DNA from: a virus
Length of the DNA stretch: 57,860 nucleotides
IMG/VR virus record: IMGVR_UViG_3300028920_002366
Span: 1-57,860 of that record
Direction: 5' to 3' (one strand)
The notes under the pieces are model-generated. The model had not been told where the DNA came from, ran no database searches, and worked only from the letters and a program-made list of their open reading frames with translations. Shown one piece after another: positions 16,902-25,433 of the stretch. Each line of letters begins with the position of its first letter. Positions within the stretch are counted from its first letter, which is position 1. A program made the translations under genes and the position numbers.

Positions 16902-17095
16902 TTGCATTGAAAATAATAGCACAGTGCCCCTATTGTTTACGGGATCAGTACAAAAACTATACTATCGCAGGAGGTGCCTACCATACCAAAGTCAGTAATA
17001 TTGACAAAATTATTGATAATGTTTTTTGTGTTTTTTGTGGCAAAAAATTTGTGTTAGATATGGTAAAAAAACAAACCAGAAACAAAGGAAATTAA
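16877..17095 (+). CDS. Small zinc-ribbon protein (72 aa)
   Basis: ATG 16877 is preferred over 16844 because of AGAGG upstream. CPYC (about residues 17-20) and CVFC (near 55) form a likely four-Cys zinc ribbon around a short beta segment. Its start overlaps the ancestral end of the broken glycosyltransferase by 25 bp, supporting that this frame once reached 16901. Confidence 0.6.
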   Translation: MERKQPQIVALKIIAQCPYCLRDQYKNYTIAGGAYHTKVSNIDKIIDNVFCVFCGKKFVLDMVKKQTRNKGN

Positions 17096-17839
17096 ATGGA
17101 TATAAATAATATCGATTTCACCACAACAGCTATGCCGAGACCAAAAATTTTGCGAAGGACATATAGATCTTTTGCGCAAAAAATGAAAGGCCTCAAACTT
17201 AATCAAAACACTCTGTATATTAATATAGACCCTTTTCCATATGACAGCGATGATGAGTATATTGATATATGTAATATAAGAGAGCAATGCATTGATGTTG
17301 CAAAATCATTTTTTCAAAAAGTTGTAAGCAGGCAGCCAAAAAAGCCTAATTATACATCTGCATATGATTGGTTGTGGCACAGTGCAAAAAGCGAAATAAT
17401 ATTCAATCTGGAGGATGATTGGGAGCTTAATACAGCTATTGATGTTAATCAATTGCTTCAATTTTTTCGTAATTCAAAAACATTATACCAAGTTGTATTA
17501 AGAGCTTATCCTTACAAATATCCTTGTACATGTACTTCGCCTGGGTTTCTCCATAGGAGATATTATTCTAGATTGGGTGGGAAAATGGATAGTAATCGCA
17601 ATCCAGAAACCCAAACACATTCAAGGACTGATTTTGGGATATTTATTCCAAACAAAAAAAACTGTAAGAATCCAGAAAAATACGTAATAGCTTATCCCAC
17701 CCTAAGGTCAAAAATAATTGTAGATGATATTGGTAGGGATTGGTTAGCGAAATCACCATACACAAGACCCCAAATGTTACCTGCAGATGATCCAAGGTAT
17801 AAGAAAAAAGATAAATTTTTAGCATGGCTGAAAAAATAG
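17096..17839 (+). CDS. Glycosyltransferase, GT-A type
   Basis: 247 residues. N-terminal TTTAMPRPKILRRTYRSF and the acidic IIFNLEDDWEL (E-D-D) parallel the broken gene just upstream; these are tandem paralogues. NPETQTHSRTDFGIF and IVDDIGRDWL are the C-terminal landmarks. Its final K-K and TAG lie in junction DNA (AAAAAATAGGAGATTAAA) identical to that before cassette 5 but read in a different frame. Confidence 0.65.
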   Translation: MDINNIDFTTTAMPRPKILRRTYRSFAQKMKGLKLNQNTLYINIDPFPYDSDDEYIDICNIREQCIDVAKSFFQKVVSRQPKKPNYTSAYDWLWHSAKSEIIFNLEDDWELNTAIDVNQLLQFFRNSKTLYQVVLRAYPYKYPCTCTSPGFLHRRYYSRLGGKMDSNRNPETQTHSRTDFGIFIPNKKNCKNPEKYVIAYPTLRSKIIVDDIGRDWLAKSPYTRPQMLPADDPRYKKKDKFLAWLKK

Positions 17840-17848
17840 GAGATTAAA

Positions 17849-18577
17849 ATGCCAACACTATATCGCACAGACGGAGCAACAATAGATAGCTCTAACAAGT
17901 TATCACTCAAAGAGTTAGTAATGAAGAATAAAGATAAACTTACGGAAGTCGATCTCCGGAAGACCAATCTTCGGGGAGTCGATCTCAGTTTCGTCAATCT
18001 CAGTTTTGCTGATCTCCAGGGAGCAGATCTCCGTTTCGCTAATCTCCGAGAAGCCAATCTCCGGAAAGCCGATCTCCTGGGAGCCAATCTCCGAAAAGCC
18101 AATCTCAGTTACGCCAATCTCCGGGGAGCCGATTTCCGGGAAGCAAATCTCAAATCAACCAACCTCAAATCGGTCAACCTTTTCGGGGCAGATTGCAGTT
18201 TTGCTAATGCCCAAAAAACTAACCTTCGAGACATTGATTTGCGAGGAGTTGATTTGTGTCTGTTAAAAATAGCAGAGGCAGACCTCCGCAACGCAAAATA
18301 CGATTACAAAACCCTAATGCTTCAAGTGGATTGGGAAAAACTCTCCGATGAACTCACCTTAGAACTCATGCGCCAGGACGCGCAATTAATCGGAGAAGAA
18401 CTGATAACCGATTGGTCTAATGGCGGCGAATGTCCTTATGTAGTTTTAGATAAGTATCGAGACTTCAAATTCAAAGAAAAAATGAAACTCTGGAAACCCG
18501 GAAAACCAAAATACGGAAAAGATCAGATGCGGGATCTTTTTAAGGCTCTTTGTGAGGAGAAAGGGGTGAAGATCTGA
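17849..18577 (+). CDS. Pentapeptide-repeat protein, cassette 6
   Basis: 242 residues: family N-terminus (MPTLYRTDGATIDSSNKLSL), array of about 25 repeats, full C-terminal domain. The last repeats (LKSTNLKSVNLFGADCSFAN ... DLRGVDLCLLK) drift from the family vocabulary, as in an older or non-homogenised array end. RBS AGGAG at 17837-17841. Ends at TGA 18575. Confidence 0.9.
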   Translation: MPTLYRTDGATIDSSNKLSLKELVMKNKDKLTEVDLRKTNLRGVDLSFVNLSFADLQGADLRFANLREANLRKADLLGANLRKANLSYANLRGADFREANLKSTNLKSVNLFGADCSFANAQKTNLRDIDLRGVDLCLLKIAEADLRNAKYDYKTLMLQVDWEKLSDELTLELMRQDAQLIGEELITDWSNGGECPYVVLDKYRDFKFKEKMKLWKPGKPKYGKDQMRDLFKALCEEKGVKI

Positions 18578-18867
18578 AAACAAAAGTATTAAAAATATTA
18601 ATTATAATATATGTAATTACTTGTTTTGTGTATGTTGGTATAAGTATAACTCATATATATTTTCTGTTTTTTCAAAACAATTCAATTTGGTTAGAGAAAA
18701 TAAGGTTATTATTGCTTTCTGTACTTAGTACAATAATGTTACAGACAGTAATAATTTATTTTTATAATATATTTTTAGCAAAAGCAAAAGCAAAAGCAAA
18801 AGCAAAAGCAAAAGCAAAAGCAAAAGCAAAAGCAATAAAGGAGTTAAAAGATGTTTTCAAAAACTGA
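18574..18867 (+). CDS. Small membrane protein with (Ala-Lys)9 tail
   Basis: The open frame begins at CTG 18574, overlapping the cassette 6 stop, with GGGG upstream. The first conventional start is GTG 18628, which would remove most of the first TM helix. At the position where other cassettes are followed by ATG, this one has TGAAAA, so the ATG may have been lost and CTG used. Two TM helices, then nine GCAAAA repeats encoding Ala-Lys, then IKELKDVFKN. The 3' end overlaps the methyltransferase gene. Function unknown. Confidence 0.45.
   Translation: MKTKVLKILIIIYVITCFVYVGISITHIYFLFFQNNSIWLEKIRLLLLSVLSTIMLQTVIIYFYNIFLAKAKAKAKAKAKAKAKAKAIKELKDVFKN
18778..18831 (+). repeat. Hexanucleotide microsatellite (GCAAAA)9
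   Basis: Nine perfect tandem GCAAAA units followed by GCAATA. It lies inside the frame and, being 6 bp long, changes in copy number alter only the length of the Ala-Lys tail. Confidence 0.95.
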
Positions 18868-19366
18868 TCATGTTAGAATTATCGAAGAAATAGCTCGTGG
18901 TATGGCATTAGCAGGCATAGCTAATAGATACCTTGAGCTAGGTATTGCTAAGTGCAAGTGTTTTAACAAAATAGCAAAATATTTTAAGGTGGTTGAATCT
19001 GTGGATATAAATAATTGCATAGGGTATATTGACGATGTTATATTTGAAGAAAAACATTGTTATAATTATGTATCAACAACTGACGAGTATTTCGCAAGGT
19101 TTTATGTCGATGACTTTGTTTTTAATTTAGTTTTCATTGATGCATCACACAAATTTGAAAATGTTAAAAAAGATTTTGAAAACTCATTGAAATGTCTTGC
19201 AAAAAATGGTATAATAATAATACATGATACTCACAGTCCAAGCAAAGAATGGGACCAGCACTGTGAGGATGCTCATAAAATAGAGCCTTACATCAAAAAA
19301 AAATACCCTGAGTTATCAGTATTCACGATACCACTTTTTTTTGGTCTTACTTTAGTTAGATATTAA
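18851..19366 (+). CDS. SAM-dependent methyltransferase (class I)
   Basis: 171 residues. Motif I region RYLELGIAKCKCFNKI (about 25-40), acidic motif II-like VVESVDIN, then FIDASHKFENVKKDFENSLKCLAKNGIIIIHDTH, the pattern of the Methyltransf_24 type. RBS AAAGGAG. It probably methylates a sugar, given the neighbours. Substrate not shown by sequence. Confidence 0.7.
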   Translation: MFSKTDHVRIIEEIARGMALAGIANRYLELGIAKCKCFNKIAKYFKVVESVDINNCIGYIDDVIFEEKHCYNYVSTTDEYFARFYVDDFVFNLVFIDASHKFENVKKDFENSLKCLAKNGIIIIHDTHSPSKEWDQHCEDAHKIEPYIKKKYPELSVFTIPLFFGLTLVRY

Positions 19367-19379
19367 TATGGAGGCTGCT

Positions 19380-19628
19380 GTGCAAAAAATAATAAAAAAA
19401 AGACAAGTCGTATTAGAGGATAATTTTTTAGGCAATATAAAGCTTCTAAAGTCAATTGCAAACATGTGGACGGTGAATGGTAAGTTATCTCTTAGGAAAT
19501 TACTAAAATTTGCAATGGACGGAAGGAGTGTGGATACGTTGTTTAAAACATTAATGCAAATTAAGTGTCATACAATTGAAATGCACGCACTTGAGAATAC
19601 TCTCAAAAGAATCGGGGTAGAGGAATGA
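19380..19628 (+). CDS. Small hypothetical protein (82 aa)
   Basis: GTG 19380 is chosen because GGAGG (19370-19374) lies 5 nt upstream; ATG 19368 in the same frame has no RBS and contains the SD itself. Basic, helical protein with no recognised family. Confidence 0.5.
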   Translation: MQKIIKKRQVVLEDNFLGNIKLLKSIANMWTVNGKLSLRKLLKFAMDGRSVDTLFKTLMQIKCHTIEMHALENTLKRIGVEE

Positions 19629-19709
19629 GGAAGTTAACGAATATAGTTTTTTGGAGAATGGTATAAATTACATTTTGATGGAGTTGATTGGTATGAAAAA
19701 AGATCCTAA
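19625..19709 (+). pseudogene. Decayed small gene (frames out of register)
   Basis: ATG 19625 gives MRKLTN then fails. The next frame reads EYSFLENG and a third reads GEWYKLHFDGVDWYEKRS to a TAA at 19707-19709. Joined by two small frame changes these would make one coherent ~30-residue polypeptide. This is inference; chance is possible. Confidence 0.25.
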
Positions 19710-19887
19710 ATGTTACAACACAAACTGTTTTGGCAGAAAAGTAAGAGTATATATAAACGGCGGTGAATACGACGGTATATTTTTAAAATTTGCTGGATTA
19801 ATGACTGATACATATAGTTGTGTCATAGAAAACGAAGAAGGAGATGTTAATCTTGAAGACGTTAAAAATATTAAATTCATGGACTAA
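19693..19887 (+). CDS. Small beta-rich protein (64 aa)
   Basis: ATG 19693 with GGAG 9 nt upstream is preferred over earlier in-frame TTG/ATG codons. The sequence RKVRVYINGGEYDGIFLKFA ... VIENEEGDVNLEDVKNIKF looks like an SH3-like small barrel. No family assigned. Confidence 0.5.
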   Translation: MKKDPKCYNTNCFGRKVRVYINGGEYDGIFLKFAGLMTDTYSCVIENEEGDVNLEDVKNIKFMD

Positions 19888-19889
19888 AG

Positions 19890-21119
19890 ATGTACAAAAC
19901 AAAAACAACATATACAGACAAAAAAAAGATAATAAAAATGAGTAGAAAAATATTTCTTGATTGTGGAGCATGGAAAGGTAACTCAGTCTCAAAATTCATA
20001 GAAATTTTCGAAGACGCAGATAAATATAAGATATATTGTTTCGAGCCTGATCCAAATTGCATCAAAATTCTTAATCAAATTCAGGATTTTCGATTATATG
20101 ATATAGAAGTAATTAATGCTGCTTGTTGGATATCAGATTGTCAAAAAACTTTGAGGGTAGGCAGAAGTTCTGAATCTAATAGTCTTGTTAAGACAAAAAC
20201 AATCAAAGGGTACCAAAAAAGTAACAATATCTTAGTTGATTGTATAGATTTGCCAAAATTGATTCGGGAAAAGTTCGATATTGGTGATTATATTGTGCTG
20301 AAAATGAATATTGAAGGAGCTGAGTACGAAATTCTAGACAAAATGATATCTGACGGCAGTATATATTATATCGATGAATTGTATGTAGATTTTCATTATG
20401 GCAAAATCAAGAACTTTGACAATGCTAAGCATTATCAAATTATCGACAAGCTTGAGAGATTGGGATTATATCCCAAAAAATGGTCATTAGACCATAAGAA
20501 AAAAGTAGTATATTCAGTAATCACAGGAAAAGATAGTGTATATCAACTCAATGAGCCAAAAATAGTTACACCTGGATGGGATTATATATGTTTCACCGAC
20601 AAAAAAATTAATTCAGATATTTGGGAAATTGTCAAAATTCAAAAGTATAGTATATCCCCACAAAAAATGTCCCGCAAAATTAAAATATTGTCAACAACTT
20701 TCCTTTCAGAATATGATTTTTCCTTATATATAGACAGTAGATTTACCATACAATGCAATCTTGACAAATTTCTCAAATCATCTGATGCAAAAAATAATGA
20801 TATTGTTGTGATGCGGCACAATAAAAGAAAATGTGCTTATAAGGAGGCACTAAAACTAAAAATATATACTTCAAAACAAATCAACAGATATGCAAAAGAA
20901 AATTTTCCTAATAATTTTGGCCTATTTGCACCGGGAATAATGATAAGAAACCACAAATCAAAAAATCTTAGCAATATGCTAAGATGTTGGTGGAACGAGG
21001 TATTACTTGGATCACACAGAGACCAAATAAGTCTTGCATATTCAATTTGGAAACATCCAAAAATTAAAATTAATTTGTTAGATTTCAATAAAACTTATAC
21101 AAAGTTCATGGCTAGGTAG
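19890..21119 (+). CDS. FkbM-type methyltransferase fused to DUF616-like glycosyltransferase
   Basis: 409 residues, two domains. About 18-195: FkbM-family methyltransferase with KIFLDCGAWKGNSVSKF (SAM loop), YCFEPDPN, and KMNIEGAEYEIL. About 205-405: a domain resembling DUF616 glycosyltransferase-like proteins (VVYSVITGKDSVYQL ... DYICFTDK ... YDFSLYIDSRFTI ... GLFAPGIMIRNH ... WWNEVLLGSHRDQISL), with D-S-R in the place of a DxD motif. The fusion suggests addition and O-methylation of one sugar. Start may be 19890 or ATG 19938; neither has a good RBS, and the methyltransferase fold begins only after the second. Confidence 0.65.
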   Translation: MYKTKTTYTDKKKIIKMSRKIFLDCGAWKGNSVSKFIEIFEDADKYKIYCFEPDPNCIKILNQIQDFRLYDIEVINAACWISDCQKTLRVGRSSESNSLVKTKTIKGYQKSNNILVDCIDLPKLIREKFDIGDYIVLKMNIEGAEYEILDKMISDGSIYYIDELYVDFHYGKIKNFDNAKHYQIIDKLERLGLYPKKWSLDHKKKVVYSVITGKDSVYQLNEPKIVTPGWDYICFTDKKINSDIWEIVKIQKYSISPQKMSRKIKILSTTFLSEYDFSLYIDSRFTIQCNLDKFLKSSDAKNNDIVVMRHNKRKCAYKEALKLKIYTSKQINRYAKENFPNNFGLFAPGIMIRNHKSKNLSNMLRCWWNEVLLGSHRDQISLAYSIWKHPKIKINLLDFNKTYTKFMAR

Positions 21120-21128
21120 TATTAACAA

Positions 21129-21584
21129 ATGGGAAACAAAAGTAGTTGTTTTGCGGATATATTAAAAAAGACTAGGCTACAACTTGTTGAAATTAAACAA
21201 ATTCCAGTGGCTAACATAAAGTGTCAGTATAACCCAGATAGATTCAAATTTTGGGAAAAAGTTTGTGGTAGTTCGCTTAATATTAATACTGGACCTTTTT
21301 GGTATTATCTTGAAACTGGTAATACTTGCAAATATTTTGAAGTTTTTCGAGGATATGGTAGATCGAATAAATGGATTATTAGAAATATAATTGATTTTAA
21401 TAGCCTTATTAAAGACGTTAAAAAAAATGGAATCAGAGAACTCCCTCTTGTTTTGAAAAAGCCTCTTGTGAAAAATGATTATAATGACGGGTATGAAATA
21501 TTTGAAGGTCACAGGAGGCTTTCTATTGCATTGCACTTCAACATTCGTCAAAAAATTAAATTATGTGAGGTAGTTAATGAATAA
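21129..21584 (+). CDS. ParB/Srx-like domain protein
   Basis: 151 residues. The end reads GIRELPLVLKKP ... YEIFEGHRRLSIALHFN, the ParB-like box (GHRR-L) of the ParB/sulfiredoxin superfamily; the N-terminal VEIKQIPVANIKCQYNPDRF also fits. ParB proper hydrolyses CTP and binds DNA; small homologues inside polysaccharide clusters have no settled role. It overlaps the next gene by 8 bp. Confidence 0.55.
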   Translation: MGNKSSCFADILKKTRLQLVEIKQIPVANIKCQYNPDRFKFWEKVCGSSLNINTGPFWYYLETGNTCKYFEVFRGYGRSNKWIIRNIIDFNSLIKDVKKNGIRELPLVLKKPLVKNDYNDGYEIFEGHRRLSIALHFNIRQKIKLCEVVNE

Positions 21585-22245
21585 TAATTTAGGTGATATC
21601 TTAGATAAAAAAGATACTTCGGCAAATTTTCTGGTACTCGGGTCTGGTACAACAGTGGGTAAATATATTGAAAACTTAAAAAAGTTTATCGTAAAACAAA
21701 ACTGCCTTGTTATTGGGATAAATAATGTTCATCCAGATATTTTTCCACATTTTCATTTTTTTACTAATACTAAGAGATTTCAAAAGTATTATAAAAATGT
21801 TAAGGATGAATCGGCTCTTATTATAAGTAATAATATAAATGTGGAGTATGATTTTTTGGACGATTATATCCAGCTTAACAGACCTTATTACCGAATTCAA
21901 TATCATGACTTTGTTTTTGATGGAGTATACAAAAAACCGAGTATTGTCACTGACACTATTATGGGATCATTTCGGACTGCTGGTGTACTTGCTATATATT
22001 TGTGTAAGTTACTCGGTGGCATTGAAATATATGTTGCAGGTATGGACGGATATGGGTATAATATTAACCAACAACATTATTATGTCGACAAAGATGATGA
22101 TGATACAGAGCAATCGGCCAAAGAAAAAGATATAGTGATTAATAGATGTCTGGATTTAGTTGCCGAAAAGGTTAATTTTGGGATAATAACCCCTACTATA
22201 TACAAAAAACATAAAAACTATCATTATTGGAAAGATTTTAGGTGA
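21577..22245 (+). CDS. Rossmann-type sugar-transferase-like protein
   Basis: 222 residues. Begins FLVLGSGTTVGKYIENLKKF, then INNVHPDIFPHFHFFTNTKRF, and ends with SFRTAGVLAIYLCKLLGGIEIYVAGMDGYG. This resembles GT42/DUF115-like folds, and (from memory) the C-terminal domain found fused to the DRE-TIM aldolase of bacterial surface-glycan clusters. Here that aldolase is a separate gene (23107). It may transfer the CMP-activated acid sugar made by the next enzymes; this is inference. Confidence 0.45.
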   Translation: MNNNLGDILDKKDTSANFLVLGSGTTVGKYIENLKKFIVKQNCLVIGINNVHPDIFPHFHFFTNTKRFQKYYKNVKDESALIISNNINVEYDFLDDYIQLNRPYYRIQYHDFVFDGVYKKPSIVTDTIMGSFRTAGVLAIYLCKLLGGIEIYVAGMDGYGYNINQQHYYVDKDDDDTEQSAKEKDIVINRCLDLVAEKVNFGIITPTIYKKHKNYHYWKDFR

Positions 22246-22257
22246 AAGGAATCAAAA

Positions 22258-22428
22258 ATGTTCAAACTAACTGAAGCAGAAATAATATTTTTAAAATCTC
22301 TTAAAAATAGGTGTTCGGGACTATCTGGGTGTAATATGTGTAGATTTAACGTAAATAACAAATGTTATCTTGCGGTATTGCCTCTAAACTTAAAAATAGA
22401 AGAGATTATTGAGATTAATAAGGAGTAA
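22258..22428 (+). CDS. Small four-Cys protein (56 aa)
   Basis: ATG 22258 with AAAGGA upstream. C19, C25, C28, C36 form a compact likely metal site (CSGLSGCNMCRFNVNNKC). Its last codons hold the AAGGAG RBS of the following gene. Confidence 0.55.
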   Translation: MFKLTEAEIIFLKSLKNRCSGLSGCNMCRFNVNNKCYLAVLPLNLKIEEIIEINKE

Positions 22429-22429
22429 T

Positions 22430-23089
22430 ATGAAAAAAATAAATATAATAGCAAGTAGAGATATAAATATTAATATATGCGGCATAGAATATTCTTGGCC
22501 GAAAGGAAATGTTTTAAATGTTTTGTGTTTTAATGGAGATATTTCTATGTCATCAGCCAATGGCGAAGATTTTTACGATTTAGACACAAAAGTATTCTAT
22601 TTTTGTTTTGGCTATATGGCGTATGAAAAGATATACGGTTTTGAGGAGTTTCAAAAAAAGAAAAATAAAAAAAACAAAAAGAAAGATTGTACAATAAATA
22701 AACACCTGAAAAGGATAACAGAACTATATAACAAAACAACGTGCTTTGGTGAGTCTTATGATGACTATAGGATATATTTGTCTTGGAAATTTATATTAGC
22801 AGAAATCCAAAAATATGATATAGATAGTTATAATTATGAACACATAATTAATAATTTGAAATATTATATAGAATCATATGAAATGTCATGGCGCGAATTA
22901 GAAGATTGGAGATTCCATCCAACTGTTGAGAATGTTCTTCTCTATGAAAAAGCTATAATAGGCCATATTGCAACAACTACAAAAGAAGATTTTGAAGAAA
23001 TATATGAAGGTATTGAAAAAACACGCGAATGGTTATACAATTTCTGGGAAGAAAAATTAGAACAAAAAAGAATAGATTACCGTTATTAA
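22430..23089 (+). CDS. Hypothetical protein (219 aa)
   Basis: ATG 22430 has AAGGAG 5 nt upstream. A beta-rich N-terminus (NIIASRDININICGIEYSWP), a Lys/Asn-rich insert (about 73-90), then a helical C-terminal two-thirds rich in aromatic and acidic residues. No known family recognised. It lies between the ParB-like/transferase pair and the aldolase, so may belong to the glycan pathway. Confidence 0.5.
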   Translation: MKKINIIASRDININICGIEYSWPKGNVLNVLCFNGDISMSSANGEDFYDLDTKVFYFCFGYMAYEKIYGFEEFQKKKNKKNKKKDCTINKHLKRITELYNKTTCFGESYDDYRIYLSWKFILAEIQKYDIDSYNYEHIINNLKYYIESYEMSWRELEDWRFHPTVENVLLYEKAIIGHIATTTKEDFEEIYEGIEKTREWLYNFWEEKLEQKRIDYRY

Positions 23090-23106
23090 TACTAAGAAAG
23101 GAATAG

Positions 23107-24126
23107 ATGAAACTACTAGACTGTACTCTTAGAGATGGAGGATACCTTACAAATTGGGATTGGAAAATAAGCCTGGTGAAAAAATACCTTGAAGTAATGT
23201 CAAAATATGTGGATATAATTGAGCTTGGGTATAGATCACCGAAAAATGAGAAATTTCATAAATATGGTGATTATAGATTTTGTGATGATGCTATATTAGG
23301 AAAAATATTTAGCTTTGCTGATATTAATCCAAGAGCTGAATTTGGCGTAATGGTAGACCTTAAAGATTATGTTGAAAACGGATATTTGGATTGGGGATTA
23401 TTGGAAAATAATTTCTATCCCAATACATGTGATATCGTATTCGATTGGGTTCGTATTGCTATATCTGCAGACCAATGGGATCAGTGTAAGCCAGCTATTG
23501 CGATATTGAAAGATCTCGGATACAAGATAATTGTTTCAGTGATGAAATGCAGCACTGTAGAAAAACAGATATTGCAAACAAAAGAAGACTTTGAATTAGC
23601 TTATGACATAGATGTAATGTATATAGCTGATTCTTTTGGTGCTTGTTACGGCGATATAATGAATCAGAGACTAGACCAGATATGGGCAAGAAAGATTATC
23701 GATACAGAGGTAGGAAACAATCTCTACGGGATACATTGCCACAATCATCTTAATATGGCTTTTGCTAATTGTATTAATACAAGGGTACATTATTGTGACG
23801 GGACTATATGTGGGTTAGGTCGAGGTCCTGGTAATTGTGACATTGAAGATATTATAGCCTATAGAGACTGTGTTGTTCCAGAAGACATTGAAAATCTAAG
23901 AAAGGAACATTTCGAAAAACTCAAATTATTATGTGATTGTCACACAAATAATGCCTACAGGTACAGTGCTATCAACAACATACACCCTAGATATGTCGAT
24001 CATATCAAAAACAAGTTGAATATTGAATCAGAGTTTGGTACAATTAAGATATTGGAAAAATTATCTTATGATGATTATGAAAACTTTAATTCGAACTACA
24101 AAAAAAAGGGGGGCTGTGATGATTAA
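23107..24126 (+). CDS. DRE-TIM metallolyase (HMGL-like aldolase)
   Basis: 339 residues. Begins LLDCTLRDGGYLTNWDW: the CTLRDG signature of the HMG-CoA-lyase/4-hydroxy-2-oxovalerate aldolase superfamily with its catalytic Arg and metal Asp. The metal-binding HxH appears in GIHCHNHLNMA (about 207-217), followed by DGTICGLGRGPGN. These enzymes make or break C-C bonds next to a keto acid. Beside a CMP-sugar synthetase it probably makes or alters a ulosonic acid (inference). RBS AAAGGA; the end overlaps the next gene by 8 bp. Confidence 0.75.
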   Translation: MKLLDCTLRDGGYLTNWDWKISLVKKYLEVMSKYVDIIELGYRSPKNEKFHKYGDYRFCDDAILGKIFSFADINPRAEFGVMVDLKDYVENGYLDWGLLENNFYPNTCDIVFDWVRIAISADQWDQCKPAIAILKDLGYKIIVSVMKCSTVEKQILQTKEDFELAYDIDVMYIADSFGACYGDIMNQRLDQIWARKIIDTEVGNNLYGIHCHNHLNMAFANCINTRVHYCDGTICGLGRGPGNCDIEDIIAYRDCVVPEDIENLRKEHFEKLKLLCDCHTNNAYRYSAINNIHPRYVDHIKNKLNIESEFGTIKILEKLSYDDYENFNSNYKKKGGCDD

Positions 24127-24832
24127 AATACTAATTCCAGTGAGAATGGGATCTACTAGATTCCCAGGAAAATGCTTCAAAAAAATAAAAGGAAAAACAA
24201 TACTACAAAGAGTATACGAAACTTGCAGAAATTATTATCTTAATACAGAAGTAATAGCAGATTTTCCTTGGTGTCAAGCATCTTATATTAATAAGTCTGA
24301 TTTTAGTAATATTAATAACGAATGCTGTACTGGTACTGACAGAGTGCGCATGTATATCGAAAGTAGTAATGGATATAATGACAGTGATACTATAATAATA
24401 GTTCAGGCGGATGAACCTATGATCAAAATAGAGGATGTCCAAAAAATATATTATGCGAAACTAGCTAATCCTGATTCTATTTTTGGTATGTGTTGTGGTT
24501 TTTTCGCAGAAGAAGACAATGTGCACACGCCAAAAGTGATATTAAGAAATCATAACGATATTTCTGATCTTATCTATATATCGCGGACGATTAAGCCTAC
24601 TATACAGATGTGCTATAAGCAAATTGGGGTATATGCTTACACAGTAAGGCAATTGATAGATATATACGATAATAATGAAAGAGGCCTACTTGAGTCTATC
24701 GAAGATGTGGAATTACTTAGATGTATAGACAAAGGGTATGATGTTAAGATGATATATACCAGTAATAGTTATCAGGCAGTTGATGTACCGTCAGATATAC
24801 AAAAAGTAGAAAGGTTAATGAAAAATGGTTAG
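24119..24832 (+). CDS. CMP-sugar (CMP-Kdo-like) cytidylyltransferase
   Basis: 237 residues from ATG 24119 (GGGGGG upstream, overlap with the aldolase stop). The CTP loop IPVRMGSTRFPGKCFKKIKGK (about 5-25) is diagnostic of the KdsB/NeuA family. CTGTDRV (about 69-75) and IIVQADEPMI (about 91-100) with the metal Asp fit KdsB, as does VDVPSDIQKVERL near the end. It activates a 3-deoxy-2-ulosonic acid with CTP. Length matches KdsB. The actual sugar need not be Kdo. Confidence 0.8.
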   Translation: MIKILIPVRMGSTRFPGKCFKKIKGKTILQRVYETCRNYYLNTEVIADFPWCQASYINKSDFSNINNECCTGTDRVRMYIESSNGYNDSDTIIIVQADEPMIKIEDVQKIYYAKLANPDSIFGMCCGFFAEEDNVHTPKVILRNHNDISDLIYISRTIKPTIQMCYKQIGVYAYTVRQLIDIYDNNERGLLESIEDVELLRCIDKGYDVKMIYTSNSYQAVDVPSDIQKVERLMKNG

Positions 24833-25415
24833 AAATCATATATTCGTAACAGGTTTCGAATCGTCTGGCACTACTATGTTAAGGCGAATAATATCTATGC
24901 ATCCATGCCTGCAAAAAGACCTTATTCATGAAGGGAAAAAACTTTTTTCATATAGCGATAGAAATGATGCTGATATGCGGTATGGAGATAAGTATACAAG
25001 TGTAGTAAGTGGTGAAAAAATACCTTATTTTTGTAATCATGAGTATGTAGTGCAATATATTAGGCGATGGAAACAGTATTGGCCTAATGCTCCAATCTTC
25101 CATATAATACGCAATCAAGCCAAAATTGCTGCGTCATCAGCCAGAAGGTTTGGTAGGTCTTATGATTACACTATGGATACATACAAAAAAAACGAGAATT
25201 ATATGCGTGCTTTCCTACAGGATATATCTGATGTACAACATGTTTTCTATGAGCTATTTGTTGTAGAGCCAATCAGGACCGTGAAAAGTATATATGATTA
25301 TATTGGTGGTGATGTTAGCTACCAATACATCAGAAAAGTTATATCTACTAGAGACCCATGGTATTATGGGAAGAAGCGGTGTTGTGGTTTGAGATACAAA
25401 GAAACAGTTAAGTAA
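24825..25415 (+). CDS. Sulfotransferase
   Basis: 196 residues. The 5'-phosphosulfate loop is FVTGFESSGTTMLRRIISMH (7-26), and the 3'-phosphate-binding Arg/Ser pair is IIRNQAKIAASSARR (R96, S104). These are the two PAPS-binding elements of the sulfotransferase superfamily. It is shorter than most (about 250-300). It overlaps the cytidylyltransferase by 8 bp. It probably sulfates the phage- or host-borne glycan built by the neighbouring enzymes. Confidence 0.7.
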   Translation: MVRNHIFVTGFESSGTTMLRRIISMHPCLQKDLIHEGKKLFSYSDRNDADMRYGDKYTSVVSGEKIPYFCNHEYVVQYIRRWKQYWPNAPIFHIIRNQAKIAASSARRFGRSYDYTMDTYKKNENYMRAFLQDISDVQHVFYELFVVEPIRTVKSIYDYIGGDVSYQYIRKVISTRDPWYYGKKRCCGLRYKETVK

Positions 25416-25433
25416 TACTATATAGGAGGAATT

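Noticed and set aside
21129-21584. ParB partition protein implying plasmid-like maintenance
   Set aside because: Only the short GHRR-type box is present, with no ParA partner and no parS-like repeats nearby.
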